From the NCBI GenBank assembly GCA_016197225.1, contig JACPWC010000014.1, positions 16,570 to 80,569 of the forward strand: a DNA stretch of 64,000 bases, given 5' to 3'. Positions 41,813 through 49,575 of this stretch are shown here, piece by piece; position 1 is the first letter of the stretch, and each line of letters begins with the position of its first letter. The position numbers and the translations under genes were made by a program. This DNA is from Chloroflexota bacterium. Lineage in GTDB: Bacteria > Chloroflexota > Anaerolineae > Anaerolineales > VGOW01. The notes under the pieces were generated by a model. It was not told the origin of the DNA. It did not search any database and worked only from the letters and a program-made list of their open reading frames with translations.

Positions 41813-43141
41813 CCCGACGACGAAGGCGCACCACACGGCGAAGACGCCCGCCGCCATTTCACCCCACACCCAGCGATCTTGTTTGAGCGCGTAGCCGCTA
41901 TGCTCCCAGCGCTCTTCCGAGTGGCGTACGGCAAACTTGGGCGTGCGCTGAAACGCGCCGCGCCCCGGCAGAAGCAAGCCGGCCAGCGCGGCGTTGCTGT
42001 TGTTGAGCGAGAGGCCGATGCCCAGCAGAATCAGGCCGGGGATCAGTTTGAGGCGTTCCGGCCAGGTTGGGCCGTCGGCGGTTCGGGCGGCCAGGAACAA
42101 CAGCGGCGGCCCCACCGCCGAGATCATCAGCAGTGGAATCCAGCGCAACATTGGCGAGTTGGAAAAACTGATCGGCAGGGACAGGATCATCACCAGCAGG
42201 ATCAGCGGATGCACCAGATAGGCGGTGAGGTGCAATGCGCCTTCAAGTTTGATGGCGAGTGGTTGCGGCGAGCGCAACAGCGGCCAGAGCAGTTTGCGCG
42301 CCGTTTGCAGACTGCCTTTGGCCCAGCGCGCCTGCTGGTTTTTATAGGCCGTCATTTGCGCCGGAAGTTCGGCGGGCACGGTCACGTTTGGCAGAAATTC
42401 GATGCGCCAGTTTTTGAGTTGGGCGCGATAGCTCAAGTCCAAATCTTCGGTGAGGGTGTCGCCCTGCCAGCCGCCCGCGTCTTCAATGCAGGCTCGCCGC
42501 CAGACTCCGCCCGTGCCGTTGAAGTTGAGGAACAAGCCATTCCGGGCGCGGGCCGTTTGCTCGACCACAAAGTGGCCGTCCACGCCGAGTGCCTGTAGTT
42601 GAGTGAGCAGTGAGTAGTTGCGGTTGAGATGCGACCAGCGCGCCTGAACACAGCCCGCCCGCGGGTCGGCGAACCAGGGCAGGGCGCGGCGCAGGAAGTC
42701 GGGCGGCGGCACGAAGTCGGCGTCGAAGATGGCGATGAACTCGCCCTGCGCCTGCGTCAGGCCTGCGGCCAGCGCCCCGGCTTTGTAGCCGTCGCGTTTG
42801 GCGCGGTGCAGGTGGACGATGTTGAGGCCGTTGACTTGGGCGCGAGCGACGAGCGAGGCCGCCAGCTCCGTCGTTGCATCCGTCGAGTCGTCTAGCACTT
42901 GCACTTCAAGCAGATGGCGTGGATAGTCAAGAGCGGCCACCGCTGAGATCAATCGCTCAACCGTGTGCAATTCGTTGAAGAGGGGAAGCTGAACCGTCAC
43001 CCGCGGCCAAACATCCAACATCGGCGGCCCCACCCGAGTCGCGGCCCGGCGATACAGCCAGAGCAGGTAGAGGCTGTTGAAGCCGTAGAGGGCCAGCAGG
43101 ATCGAAGTCAGCGCGTAGAGGGTTTCGACGATGATCATCAT
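41609..43141 (-). CDS. Cellulose-synthase-like GT2 membrane glycosyltransferase
   Basis: A 510-residue processive-type glycosyltransferase. One N-terminal transmembrane helix is followed by the GT-A domain: 'VTVQLPLFNELHTVERLI', 'VQVLDDSTDATTELA' (first Asp), 'FIAIFDADFVPPPDFL' (DAD), 'GDTLTEDLDLSYRAQLKNW' (TED) and 'NQQARWAKGSLQ' (QxxRW). Four or five transmembrane helices follow. It is related to bacterial beta-glucan/mannan synthases (CslA, BcsA). Its ATG overlaps the ABC ATPase stop, and the 3' end overlaps the opposite-strand GT87-like gene by 204 bp, with plausible membrane helices in both frames. Confidence 0.9.
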   Translation of the reverse strand: MMIIVETLYALTSILLALYGFNSLYLLWLYRRAATRVGPPMLDVWPRVTVQLPLFNELHTVERLISAVAALDYPRHLLEVQVLDDSTDATTELAASLVARAQVNGLNIVHLHRAKRDGYKAGALAAGLTQAQGEFIAIFDADFVPPPDFLRRALPWFADPRAGCVQARWSHLNRNYSLLTQLQALGVDGHFVVEQTARARNGLFLNFNGTGGVWRRACIEDAGGWQGDTLTEDLDLSYRAQLKNWRIEFLPNVTVPAELPAQMTAYKNQQARWAKGSLQTARKLLWPLLRSPQPLAIKLEGALHLTAYLVHPLILLVMILSLPISFSNSPMLRWIPLLMISAVGPPLLFLAARTADGPTWPERLKLIPGLILLGIGLSLNNSNAALAGLLLPGRGAFQRTPKFAVRHSEERWEHSGYALKQDRWVWGEMAAGVFAVWCAFVVGLQGRWGFVPWLVVYVLSFGYVAAVTVIQSAGQRAQQQAVNGQVFPAPHEVRLAEVQRIEVREVREGG

Positions 43142-44181
43142 TCAACCGGCATGAGCCAGATTCGTTCGCGGGGAAGATGCAACTGAATCGCATCGCCAGG
43201 GCGGCAGGTGATGTAAGGCGGCGAGGTGATCTCCAGTGTGCCGCCGCCGACGAGCACCCGGCACCGCGCCGATTCGCCCTGATACGTCCAGGCCGCCACT
43301 TGCCCGGCCAGCGTGTTCGCCCCGTTCGGCCCGAACTGAATGGCCTCCGGCCGGATCGTCGCCAGCACCGGGCCGTCGGGAAGCGAACTGGGATTGACCG
43401 CGAACGCGCCCCACTCGGTTTCGATGAGGTCGCCGCGCTTGCGAGCCGGGAAGATGTTGAGGCCGCCGAAGAACCGGGCCACTCGCGCCTCAGCCGGGCG
43501 CTCGTAGAAGTCCTGCGGTCTGCCCATTTGAGTCACGGCTCCGTCCATCATCAAGGCCACCCGGTCGGCAATTGCCACCGCTTCAGCCTGATCGTGGGTG
43601 ACAAACAGAGTTGTGATCCCGGACTGCTTTTGCAGGCTGACGATGTCGGCCCGCAGTTCTTCGCGCAGTTCAGGATCAAGATTGCTCAACGGTTCGTCAA
43701 GGAGGAGCAGTTTGGGCCGCACGACCAGCGCCCGCGCCAGGGCCACTCGTTGGCGTTGCCCGCCCGAAAGTTCGTCGGTCCAACGAGACTCAAAGCCGGG
43801 GAGCCGCACCAGGGCCAGGGCTTCGGCCACGCGCCGCTTGATTTCGTCGCGCCCGACGCGCCGCATTTTCAGTCCAAAGGCCACATTGTCGGCCACCGAC
43901 ATGAACGGAAAGAGAAGATGCCCCTGAAAGACCATCACCGCTCCCCGCTTTTCGGGCGGCACGCGCAACACCGATTCGTCGTCGAAGACAATGTCGCCGG
44001 ACGTAGGATCGAGCAGTCCGGCGATCAGCCGCAGAGTCGTCGTCTTGCCACAACCCGACGGGCCGAGCAGGGCCACCAACTCACCCGACTCAACGCGCAA
44101 AGAGACCTCGCGCAGAGCGGCCACTGGCCCGGCACGAGAGGGAAAGTCTTTGGTGAGGCGGGTGAGGGTGAGGGAAGTCAT
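43138..44181 (-). CDS. ABC transporter ATP-binding protein with TOBE-like C-terminal domain
   Basis: A 347-residue nucleotide-binding subunit. Walker A 'LLGPSGCGKTTTLRLIAGLLDP', Q-loop 'VMVFQGHLLFPFMSV', signature 'ELSGGQRQRVALARAL', Walker B 'LLLLDEPLSNLDPE' and H-loop 'TTLFVTHDQAEAV' are all present. The last 110 residues form a TOBE-like beta domain ('VLATIRPEAIQFGP', 'LPRERIWLM'), as in PotA/FbpC-type ATPases and unlike the short ATPases usual for amino acid systems. It lies between the amino acid binding protein and the GT2 gene and presumably energises the two permeases upstream. Confidence 0.92.
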   Translation of the reverse strand: MTSLTLTRLTKDFPSRAGPVAALREVSLRVESGELVALLGPSGCGKTTTLRLIAGLLDPTSGDIVFDDESVLRVPPEKRGAVMVFQGHLLFPFMSVADNVAFGLKMRRVGRDEIKRRVAEALALVRLPGFESRWTDELSGGQRQRVALARALVVRPKLLLLDEPLSNLDPELREELRADIVSLQKQSGITTLFVTHDQAEAVAIADRVALMMDGAVTQMGRPQDFYERPAEARVARFFGGLNIFPARKRGDLIETEWGAFAVNPSSLPDGPVLATIRPEAIQFGPNGANTLAGQVAAWTYQGESARCRVLVGGGTLEITSPPYITCRPGDAIQLHLPRERIWLMPVE

Positions 44182-44252
44182 AGAGATTAGAGATTGGAGA
44201 TTAGAGAATTGGAAATGCCATCAATCTCCAATTCTCCGATTCTCCAATCTCT
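44182..44252. repeat. GAGATTGGAGATTAGAGAATTGG inverted low-complexity repeat
   Basis: GATTAGAGATTGGAGATTAG-type units are mirrored by AATCTCCAATTCTCC units. It exactly fills the gap between the binding-protein stop and the ATPase start. Confidence 0.8.
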
Positions 44253-44256
44253 GTTT

Positions 44257-45111
44257 TCAGGGCCAAACTTCCATCTGTCCGCCGAGCGGCAGGTGAACCT
44301 CGGCCTCCGGGCCAAGCCACTTGTCGTAGATGGCGGCGTACGTTCCATCTTTCCACATTTCCTGTAAGGCGTAGTTGACGGCGTCGCGCCAGGCCGAGTC
44401 GTTCACCGGCAGGCCAATGCCAAACTGCACAGGGTTGATGCCGCCGGGCAGGAGCACCAGGTTCGCGTCGCCGGCGGCCAGAGCCAGCAGGGTGATGCCG
44501 TCTTCGGCGTAGCCGTCTACCGCGCCGTCGCGCAAGGCTTGCACCGCCGCCACCTTGTCGGTGAACTCGACGATCTCGGTCGCCGGGCCGCCGTGCTCGG
44601 CCACATATTTCTTCCAGGCGTCAATCGCCGAGCTTCCGGCGTTCAGGGCCACCTTCTTGCCGAACAAGTCTTCCAGCGAGTCAATGCCGCTGTCCTGGCG
44701 CACCATGAACGTCTGGCTGTCCCAAAAATAAGTAAGGCTGAAGTCTACAGCATCTTCACGCTTGCGGGTGTGGTTCATGCTGGCCACGGCCATATCAATT
44801 TTGCCTTCCTGCAAAAAGCTGATGCGTGTGGTTTCGTCTACCTTCACCTGCTCGATCTTCACGTTCAGCCGCCGGGCCAGTTCGTTCGCCAGGTCAACGT
44901 CGAAGCCCACCCAGTTGCCGTTCGGGTCAATGTAACTCAACGGCGGGTTGTCGAAACGGACGCCGGCTCGAACTACGCCGGCGGCCCGCACTTTGTCCAA
45001 CGTGGACTGGGTCGCTGTCGAGGCCGGGGCCACCGCCGCCGACTGGCAGGCCGTCACCAGGAACATCGCACTTACAACTAATAGAATAGTCTTTCGTAGA
45101 TTCACAGTCAT
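44257..45111 (-). CDS. Polar amino acid ABC transporter substrate-binding lipoprotein
   Basis: A 284-residue family 3 solute-binding protein. A lipoprotein signal ('ILLVVSAMFLVTAC', lipobox LVTAC) anchors it outside the membrane. The mature part has 'AGVVRAGVRFDNPPLSYIDPNGNWVGFDVDLANELARRL', 'DMAVASMNHTRKREDAVDFSLTYFWDSQTFMV', 'FGKKVALNAGSSAIDAW' and 'VDGYAEDGITLLALA', as in glutamate/aspartate-binding proteins; the Arg in the 'HTRKRED' loop is the usual alpha-carboxylate ligand region. Encoded with two HisM-type permeases and an ATPase. Confidence 0.92.
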   Translation of the reverse strand: MTVNLRKTILLVVSAMFLVTACQSAAVAPASTATQSTLDKVRAAGVVRAGVRFDNPPLSYIDPNGNWVGFDVDLANELARRLNVKIEQVKVDETTRISFLQEGKIDMAVASMNHTRKREDAVDFSLTYFWDSQTFMVRQDSGIDSLEDLFGKKVALNAGSSAIDAWKKYVAEHGGPATEIVEFTDKVAAVQALRDGAVDGYAEDGITLLALAAGDANLVLLPGGINPVQFGIGLPVNDSAWRDAVNYALQEMWKDGTYAAIYDKWLGPEAEVHLPLGGQMEVWP

Positions 45112-45178
45112 TCACTCCTTGTGTATTTTTTTGAAGCCTGTTTATAGACGACCTGACTCGTTGCTTTCTTACTTCCTC

Positions 45179-45898
45179 TCATAAATTCGCCAGGTTGCTC
45201 AGTTGATCAGCCAGCCGCCCGCGCCTCTCCCAGCGAGCGGCCAGGCGCGAGGCGAGCAGGGCAACGGCGGCGTACATCAGCCCGACGGTGAAATAGACGG
45301 GGACCCAGTAGATCGAATTGCGAATATCGCTCCCCAGCGCCGACCGGGCGACCGTCATCAACTCTCCGACGCCCAGCACCACGACCACCGACGAATCTTT
45401 GAATAGCGAGATGGCCTGCCCGGTGAAGGCGGGCAACATCACCCGCAACGCGTAGCGCAGGCGGACGAAGAAAAATATCTGCCAGCGGTTGGCGCCCATC
45501 AGCCGCGCCGAGTCGATCAGGGTGGGCGGCACGGCGGCCAGCCCGGCGCGCACAATCTCGGCCTGATAGGCTGAGGTGTAAAGCGTAAGCGCCGCCAACG
45601 TTGAGGTCAACGGACTGAAGTCCAGTCCGAAGCGCCTGCCGCCGATCACTTGATGGATAAGCAGGAGCAGTAACACCAGCGGCAGGCCGCGCAAGACTTC
45701 AACGTAGAGCGCCGTGAGCCGCCGAGCGGGGGCAACCGACGAAGCCCGGCCTGCGCCGACAAACAGCGCCAGAAGAAATCCGGAACCAATCGCCAGCGCC
45801 GAGATGAGGAGGCTCAACACAAGCCCGCCCGGCCTCTGGCCCGGAAAGCCAAAGAGCAGGTTGGGCAAAATCGAGAGGATGAAGTCGAACGCAGTCAT
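45179..45898 (-). CDS. Amino acid ABC transporter permease, second subunit
   Basis: A 239-residue HisM/GlnP-type permease with about five membrane helices. 'LVLSLLISALAIGSGFLLALFVGAGR' is the first domain, 'YVEVLRGLPLVLLLLLIH' the family block, and 'SARLMGANRWQIFFFVRLRYALRVMLPAFTGQAISLFKDSSVV' contains the EAA-type loop contacting the ATPase. ATG 45898 overlaps the stop of the other permease (ATGA). It forms a heterodimer with the product of 45895-46620. Confidence 0.9.
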   Translation of the reverse strand: MTAFDFILSILPNLLFGFPGQRPGGLVLSLLISALAIGSGFLLALFVGAGRASSVAPARRLTALYVEVLRGLPLVLLLLLIHQVIGGRRFGLDFSPLTSTLAALTLYTSAYQAEIVRAGLAAVPPTLIDSARLMGANRWQIFFFVRLRYALRVMLPAFTGQAISLFKDSSVVVVLGVGELMTVARSALGSDIRNSIYWVPVYFTVGLMYAAVALLASRLAARWERRGRLADQLSNLANL

Positions 45899-46620
45899 TC
45901 GGTAAGTTTGCGCGGCCCCAGCAAGGCGCGGCGCAACAATTGGGCAAACACCCACGAGGACAGCCAGTATAAGACTGAGGTCAGCAACAGCAGTTCTATG
46001 GCGTAGAACGAGCGGGTGATGGACGTTTGCATGGCTTTGAAGAGTTCGGGCACGGCGACGAAGGCGGCCAGGGCTGTGTTCTTCATGTTGTGGATGAGTC
46101 TCGTGATCACCGCCGGCGAAGCGGCGCGCAGGCCGTGCGGCAACAGGATGTGGCCGAAGGCTCTGGCCGGCGAGGCGCCGAGAGCGCGAGCCGCCTCCCA
46201 GTGTTCACGGGCCAGCGTGCCGACACCCGCTCGAAACAGTTCGGCGATGTAGGCGCTGGTGTTGAGCGTCAGCCCCAGCGCCGCCGCCAGCGCGTAATAC
46301 GGAATCACCAGCCCGGTAAGTTGGCTCAGGGTATTCACTACATTGTTGTCAAAGAACAACGCCCGTCTTGCTTCCGGGCTGAAGGCGTTGGGCAGAGCGT
46401 AGGCCCAAAAGACGATGGCGACGAGGGCGGGCACGTTGCGAAAGACTTCGACGTAAATAGTCCCCAGGCTACGCGCCGCCGGTGAAGCCGACAACTTCAG
46501 CCAACCCACGCACACGCCCAGCCCCAGTGCAGCGGCGGACGTGAGGAGGGTGAGGGCGATGGTGGCGGCCAGCCCGTTGAGGAGCAGAGCAGCGGTTTCT
46601 GAAGTGAGCCAGGGGAACAT
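45895..46620 (-). CDS. Amino acid ABC transporter permease, first subunit
   Basis: A 241-residue HisQ/GlnP-type permease: 'LLLNGLAATIALTLLTSAAALGLGVCVGWLKLS', 'TIYVEVFRNVPALVAIVFWAYALP', and the EAA loop 'HWEAARALGASPARAFGHILLPHGLRAASPAVITRLIHNMKNTALA'. ATG 46620 lies 1 nt after the stop of the DoxX-like gene, and the 3' end overlaps the second permease. A longer frame upstream falls inside the DoxX-like gene and is not used. Confidence 0.9.
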   Translation of the reverse strand: MFPWLTSETAALLLNGLAATIALTLLTSAAALGLGVCVGWLKLSASPAARSLGTIYVEVFRNVPALVAIVFWAYALPNAFSPEARRALFFDNNVVNTLSQLTGLVIPYYALAAALGLTLNTSAYIAELFRAGVGTLAREHWEAARALGASPARAFGHILLPHGLRAASPAVITRLIHNMKNTALAAFVAVPELFKAMQTSITRSFYAIELLLLTSVLYWLSSWVFAQLLRRALLGPRKLTE

Positions 46621-46621
46621 A

Positions 46622-47116
46622 TCACCACAACGGCAACTTCGGTTCGCCAAAGCGTTTGAGCAGGTAAGCGTCCACGCCCGCACTGCGGCCGGCGCGCGCC
46701 AGCAGGCACACGCCTAAAATGCTGATCGGCATCCAATAAGCCCAGGGCCAGTCGTGGCCGTAGCTGGCGAGAAAGGTGTTGATGAGGAAGAAGATGCCGC
46801 CCAGGCTGAAGAGCGGGGTGAAGAAGCCGACGATCAGCGCCAGCCCCAGCAGTAGTTCGGCGACGAGTTGAAACGGGGCAAAGACTCCGCGAACCGGCAG
46901 GATGACGTTGTTGATGAAAGCGGCGTACCAGGTCAGCGGGTTTTCGGATTGCGGGAAGACGTTGGTGAAGAAGTTTTGCAGGCCGTCGGGCGTGTAGAAG
47001 CCTTTGAGCAGGTTGCTGTACCAGGTGGTGATGAACACCAGGCCGACCATGATTCGCAAGAGCGTAAGCCAGAAGAGAGGGGTTTGAGGGTCTTTGAGTG
47101 ATGATGGAAGTTTCAT
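46622..47116 (-). CDS. DoxX-like membrane protein
   Basis: A 164-residue protein with four predicted transmembrane helices ('TLLRIMVGLVFITTWYSNLLKG', 'FQLVAELLLGLALIVGFF', 'LFSLGGIFFLINTFLASYG', 'WMPISILGVCLLARAGR'), matching the DoxX/TQO small-subunit family. 'WYSNLLKGFYTP' and 'DWPWAYW' are conserved-type segments. Function of the family is poorly defined (respiratory thiosulfate or quinone-linked reactions in some archaea). It heads the ABC transporter operon, ending 1 nt before a permease start. Confidence 0.8.
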   Translation of the reverse strand: MKLPSSLKDPQTPLFWLTLLRIMVGLVFITTWYSNLLKGFYTPDGLQNFFTNVFPQSENPLTWYAAFINNVILPVRGVFAPFQLVAELLLGLALIVGFFTPLFSLGGIFFLINTFLASYGHDWPWAYWMPISILGVCLLARAGRSAGVDAYLLKRFGEPKLPLW

Positions 47117-47170
47117 GAAGGAATGCGCCTTTCAGACAATAGATGCAACAACTTTCCAAAATCTTACTAA

Positions 47171-47215
47171 CTCGCCAAACCTTAGGGTCCGCTTCGCGAG
47201 ATCCTAAAGGTTTAT
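47171..47215. repeat. CTCGCCAAACCTTAGGGTCC palindrome, diverged copy
   Basis: Left arm CCAAACCTTAGGGTC and right arm GATCCTAAAGGTTT with a CGCTTCGCGA centre. It lies between the divergent starts/ends near the DoxX-like and glycosyltransferase genes and overlaps the last codons of the latter. Confidence 0.75.
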
Positions 47216-47865
47216 CTGGCGCTCAAAAATGCGCGAGTATGCCTGGCCCGGTGCGATGGCAGAGCCGCCAACTCAATGCACAGCCGCTCCAGTTCGGCGG
47301 CGGTGTCCACATCGTACCAGGTTGGGAGTTGAGAGACGGCCAACCCGTCCTCGGCGGCCAGAGCCAGCGTGTCGCGGGCGACGTTTGGTGTGCTCATTTT
47401 TACCTCGCGCAAGAGTCGTGGCGCGGGGCGCTTGAGGCCGATCAAATAGTAGCCGCCATCCTCACACGGGCCGAGAACCACGTCGGCGGCATCCAACGCC
47501 GTGAACGCCTGACGCAAAAATTCGGCGGGCAGGGTGGGGCTGTCGCTGTCCATGATCACGGCTCGTTCAAACCGGCCAGTCAAATAATGCGTCAGTGTGT
47601 TGTCCAGCCGCTCACCCAGATCGTGGCCACGTTGCAACAGCAATTCAAAATCCGGGGCCAGGCAATGAAAGTAGTCGTCGGCGTCGCCGGGCAGGTAGGC
47701 CAGAATTGGCTGAGCCTCTTTCACCGAGCGCATCAGGTCGAGCGTGTCGAGCAAAAAGCCTTCGTAGAGTTGCGCGGCTTCCTCTGAAGAAAGCGGCGGC
47801 GCAAGGCGGGTTTTAGTCTGGCCGGGCCTGGGGCGCTTGGCGACGACGATTAAGGCGTTAGGCAT
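47212..47865 (-). CDS. DUF2064 / TIGR04282-family glycosyltransferase (rSAM/selenodomain-associated type)
   Basis: A 217-residue CofC-like GT-A protein: 'LIVVAKRPRPGQTKTRLAPPLSSEEAAQLYEGFLLDTL', 'VIMDSDSPTLPAEFL' (DSD metal site), 'VLGPCEDGGYYLIGLK' and 'WYDVDTAAELERL'. The family is annotated as arsenosugar-biosynthesis or rSAM/selenodomain-associated transferase 1. That fits exactly with the adjacent ArsM-like methyltransferase and radical SAM gene on the same strand. The donor and acceptor are not established here. Confidence 0.88.
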   Translation of the reverse strand: MPNALIVVAKRPRPGQTKTRLAPPLSSEEAAQLYEGFLLDTLDLMRSVKEAQPILAYLPGDADDYFHCLAPDFELLLQRGHDLGERLDNTLTHYLTGRFERAVIMDSDSPTLPAEFLRQAFTALDAADVVLGPCEDGGYYLIGLKRPAPRLLREVKMSTPNVARDTLALAAEDGLAVSQLPTWYDVDTAAELERLCIELAALPSHRARHTRAFLSAR

Positions 47866-47920
47866 TAAGTTTGAACTGGTGGTGAGTGTCGCCGATAAAG
47901 CTAACGAAAGCCTTACAGCC

Positions 47921-48655
47921 TTATCGCCGCGCTCGCGCGTCGGCGGCGAGTGAGCGCCCGTTTTTAGTGCGGGCGTTGCGCCCGGTTTTCAAGATGACGG
48001 CCTCGCTGAATCCGGCGGAACGAAATTCTTCGAGGAAGGCGACGCCCTCCTTCGCGCCGGCAATTCAGGCAAACCAGTTGGTGAGGTTGGCCGCCTCTTC
48101 CGGGGGAAGCGGTTCGCGCAAAATGACTTCGGCGCAGAAGACGAAGCCGCCGGGGCGAACCACACGAGCCAGTTCGCGAAAGATGTCGCTCCGGGCCGGG
48201 TTGAGGTTGAAGATGCCGTTGATGATGACGACGTCAATTGAGCCGTCTTCGATTGGCAGGCGTTCGGCGTCGCCCTGGCGAAATTCGACGTTCGTTGCCC
48301 CGGCCTCGGCGGCGGCCTCGCGCGCGCGGGCCAGCATCGCTTCGCTAAAGTCCACGCCGATCACTTTCCCGTTTGGCCCAACGCGCCGGGCGGCGATCAA
48401 CGTGTCCAGGCCGGAGCCGCAACCCAGGTCGAGCGCCGTCGCGCCGGCTGGGATGTCGGCAAAGATGGAAACGTTCGAGAGGCCGGTGAAGGCCTCGGTG
48501 GCGGCGGCTGGCAGGCCGGCGAGCAGATCGCCGGGGTAGCCCACATTCTCGGCGTAAGCAACGCCGACCGGAAAGGAGTGTTTGTCGGCGGGCGATTCAG
48601 CTACGGCTGAGAATATCTGGCGAACGCCCTCGCGAAGTTGATGTGGATTGTTCAT
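47921..48655 (-). CDS. ArsM-like SAM methyltransferase, candidate selenoprotein with in-frame TGA
   Basis: From ATG 48655 (MNNPHQLREGV) the frame runs to a TGA at 48065-48067 and then, in the same frame, continues to TAA at 47921. Read through it is 244 residues. The SAM site is 'ATALDLGCGSGLDTLIAARRVGPNGKVIGVDFSEAML', then 'NVEFRQGDAERLPIEDGSIDVVIINGIFNL'. The TGA stands in 'NLTNWFA-U-IAGAKEGVAFLEEFRSAGF', where ArsM-type enzymes have a conserved Cys followed by (V/I)(A/S)GA; the remaining 48 residues are well conserved in style ('TGRNARTKNGRSLAA'). A bSECIS-like hairpin follows the TGA. Neighbours are an rSAM gene and a TIGR04282 gene. The alternative is a truncated enzyme ending at 48065. 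Confidence 0.8.
48033..48051 (-). promoter_or_regulatory. Candidate bSECIS hairpin of the ArsM-like gene
   Basis: On the - strand AGGAGGG-CGTCG-CCTTCCT forms a 7-bp stem (one G-U) with a 5-nt loop whose second base is G. The loop lies 21-25 nt after the in-frame TGA, within the normal bSECIS distance. Confidence 0.55.
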
Positions 48656-48703
48656 CGAGTGGGTATTTAGAGTCAGGCTCCACACGGGAGCAAACCTTCA
48701 GCC

Positions 48704-49516
48704 TCAGGTGAAGGTCATCAAGGGCGCGGTTCCGGTGCTGGCAATGGTTTGGAGTTGAGCCTGAACGCGCTCGACGGCAGTCGCCAGCGGGAAGATATTT
48801 TTGCTCACCTGCATGTCGGCGTCGGTCGAGAGCGGATGCCAGAAGACGCCGCCAACGTTGACCGTCAGTTCCGGCTCCAGGGTCGCCATTTCAAATGCGA
48901 CGCCCTCGTCCGAGAAGCCGCGTTTGACGAGCGGGCGGATGAAATGATCCTCGTCCGGGATTCCGAGCGAGCGGTGAAAGGCGCAAAGCGCGTCCAGGTG
49001 AGCCGAGTTGGCCGGAGTCTCGGTGGTGCCCAGCCGCACCCGAAAGCCGCGCTCCTGCAACAGCTTGATGCCTTCGACGGTTTTGGCCCAGGCGCCCAGG
49101 CCGCGATAGGCGTCGTGGTCGCCGGGGCGGCCGCCATCCAGACTCACTTGCGCGATCAGATTGTCGTTCTTGATCGCGCATAATTTTTCCAGCCGCGCCC
49201 CGCGAAGAATCATGGCGTTGGTTAGCACCGTGGTCGGAACGCGCGCCGACGAGTAGCCCAGCATCTCGTAAATGTCGTCGAGCAGGAAGGGTTCGCCACC
49301 GGTGAAATAGATGTGCTCGAATCCAAGTTCAACGGCCTCGTCCACCAACTGCCGGACGTTCGCCGGCCCCATCGCCCGCCTGGGCGAGCGAGGGCCAGAC
49401 ATGGCAACGCAATACGAGCATTGGATGTTGCAGTCGTAGTTGGTGTAAATCCACAATTTCCAGGGCAAAGCGGGGGGAGTGGCCCTGGTTTCCAAAGCAA
49501 GGGTTGAGGGTAGCAT
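48704..49516 (-). CDS. Radical SAM protein of the rSAM/methyltransferase/glycosyltransferase cluster
   Basis: A 270-residue radical SAM enzyme. The [4Fe-4S] motif is 'YDCNIQCSYCVAM' (CxxxCxxC), the SAM-binding 'FTGGEPFLLDDI' follows, then 'TTVLTNAMIL' and 'AQVSLDGGRPGDHDAYRG'. No SPASM or DUF3641 domain is attached, so it is not a canonical ArsS. It lies about 48 bp upstream of the ArsM-like gene on the same strand, suggesting a common pathway with that methyltransferase and the TIGR04282 glycosyltransferase. The substrate is unknown. Confidence 0.85.
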   Translation of the reverse strand: MLPSTLALETRATPPALPWKLWIYTNYDCNIQCSYCVAMSGPRSPRRAMGPANVRQLVDEAVELGFEHIYFTGGEPFLLDDIYEMLGYSSARVPTTVLTNAMILRGARLEKLCAIKNDNLIAQVSLDGGRPGDHDAYRGLGAWAKTVEGIKLLQERGFRVRLGTTETPANSAHLDALCAFHRSLGIPDEDHFIRPLVKRGFSDEGVAFEMATLEPELTVNVGGVFWHPLSTDADMQVSKNIFPLATAVERVQAQLQTIASTGTAPLMTFT

Positions 49517-49575
49517 AGTGAATGGAGTCGCGGTCGCGACGATGGCGATTGTACTCTATGTTTCTGAGTAGAAGA

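Noticed and set aside
46621..47159. Second open frame over the DoxX-like gene and N-terminal extension of the permease
   Set aside because: Arg/His/Pro-rich shadow translation; the DoxX frame has clear transmembrane helices and tight coupling to the permease.
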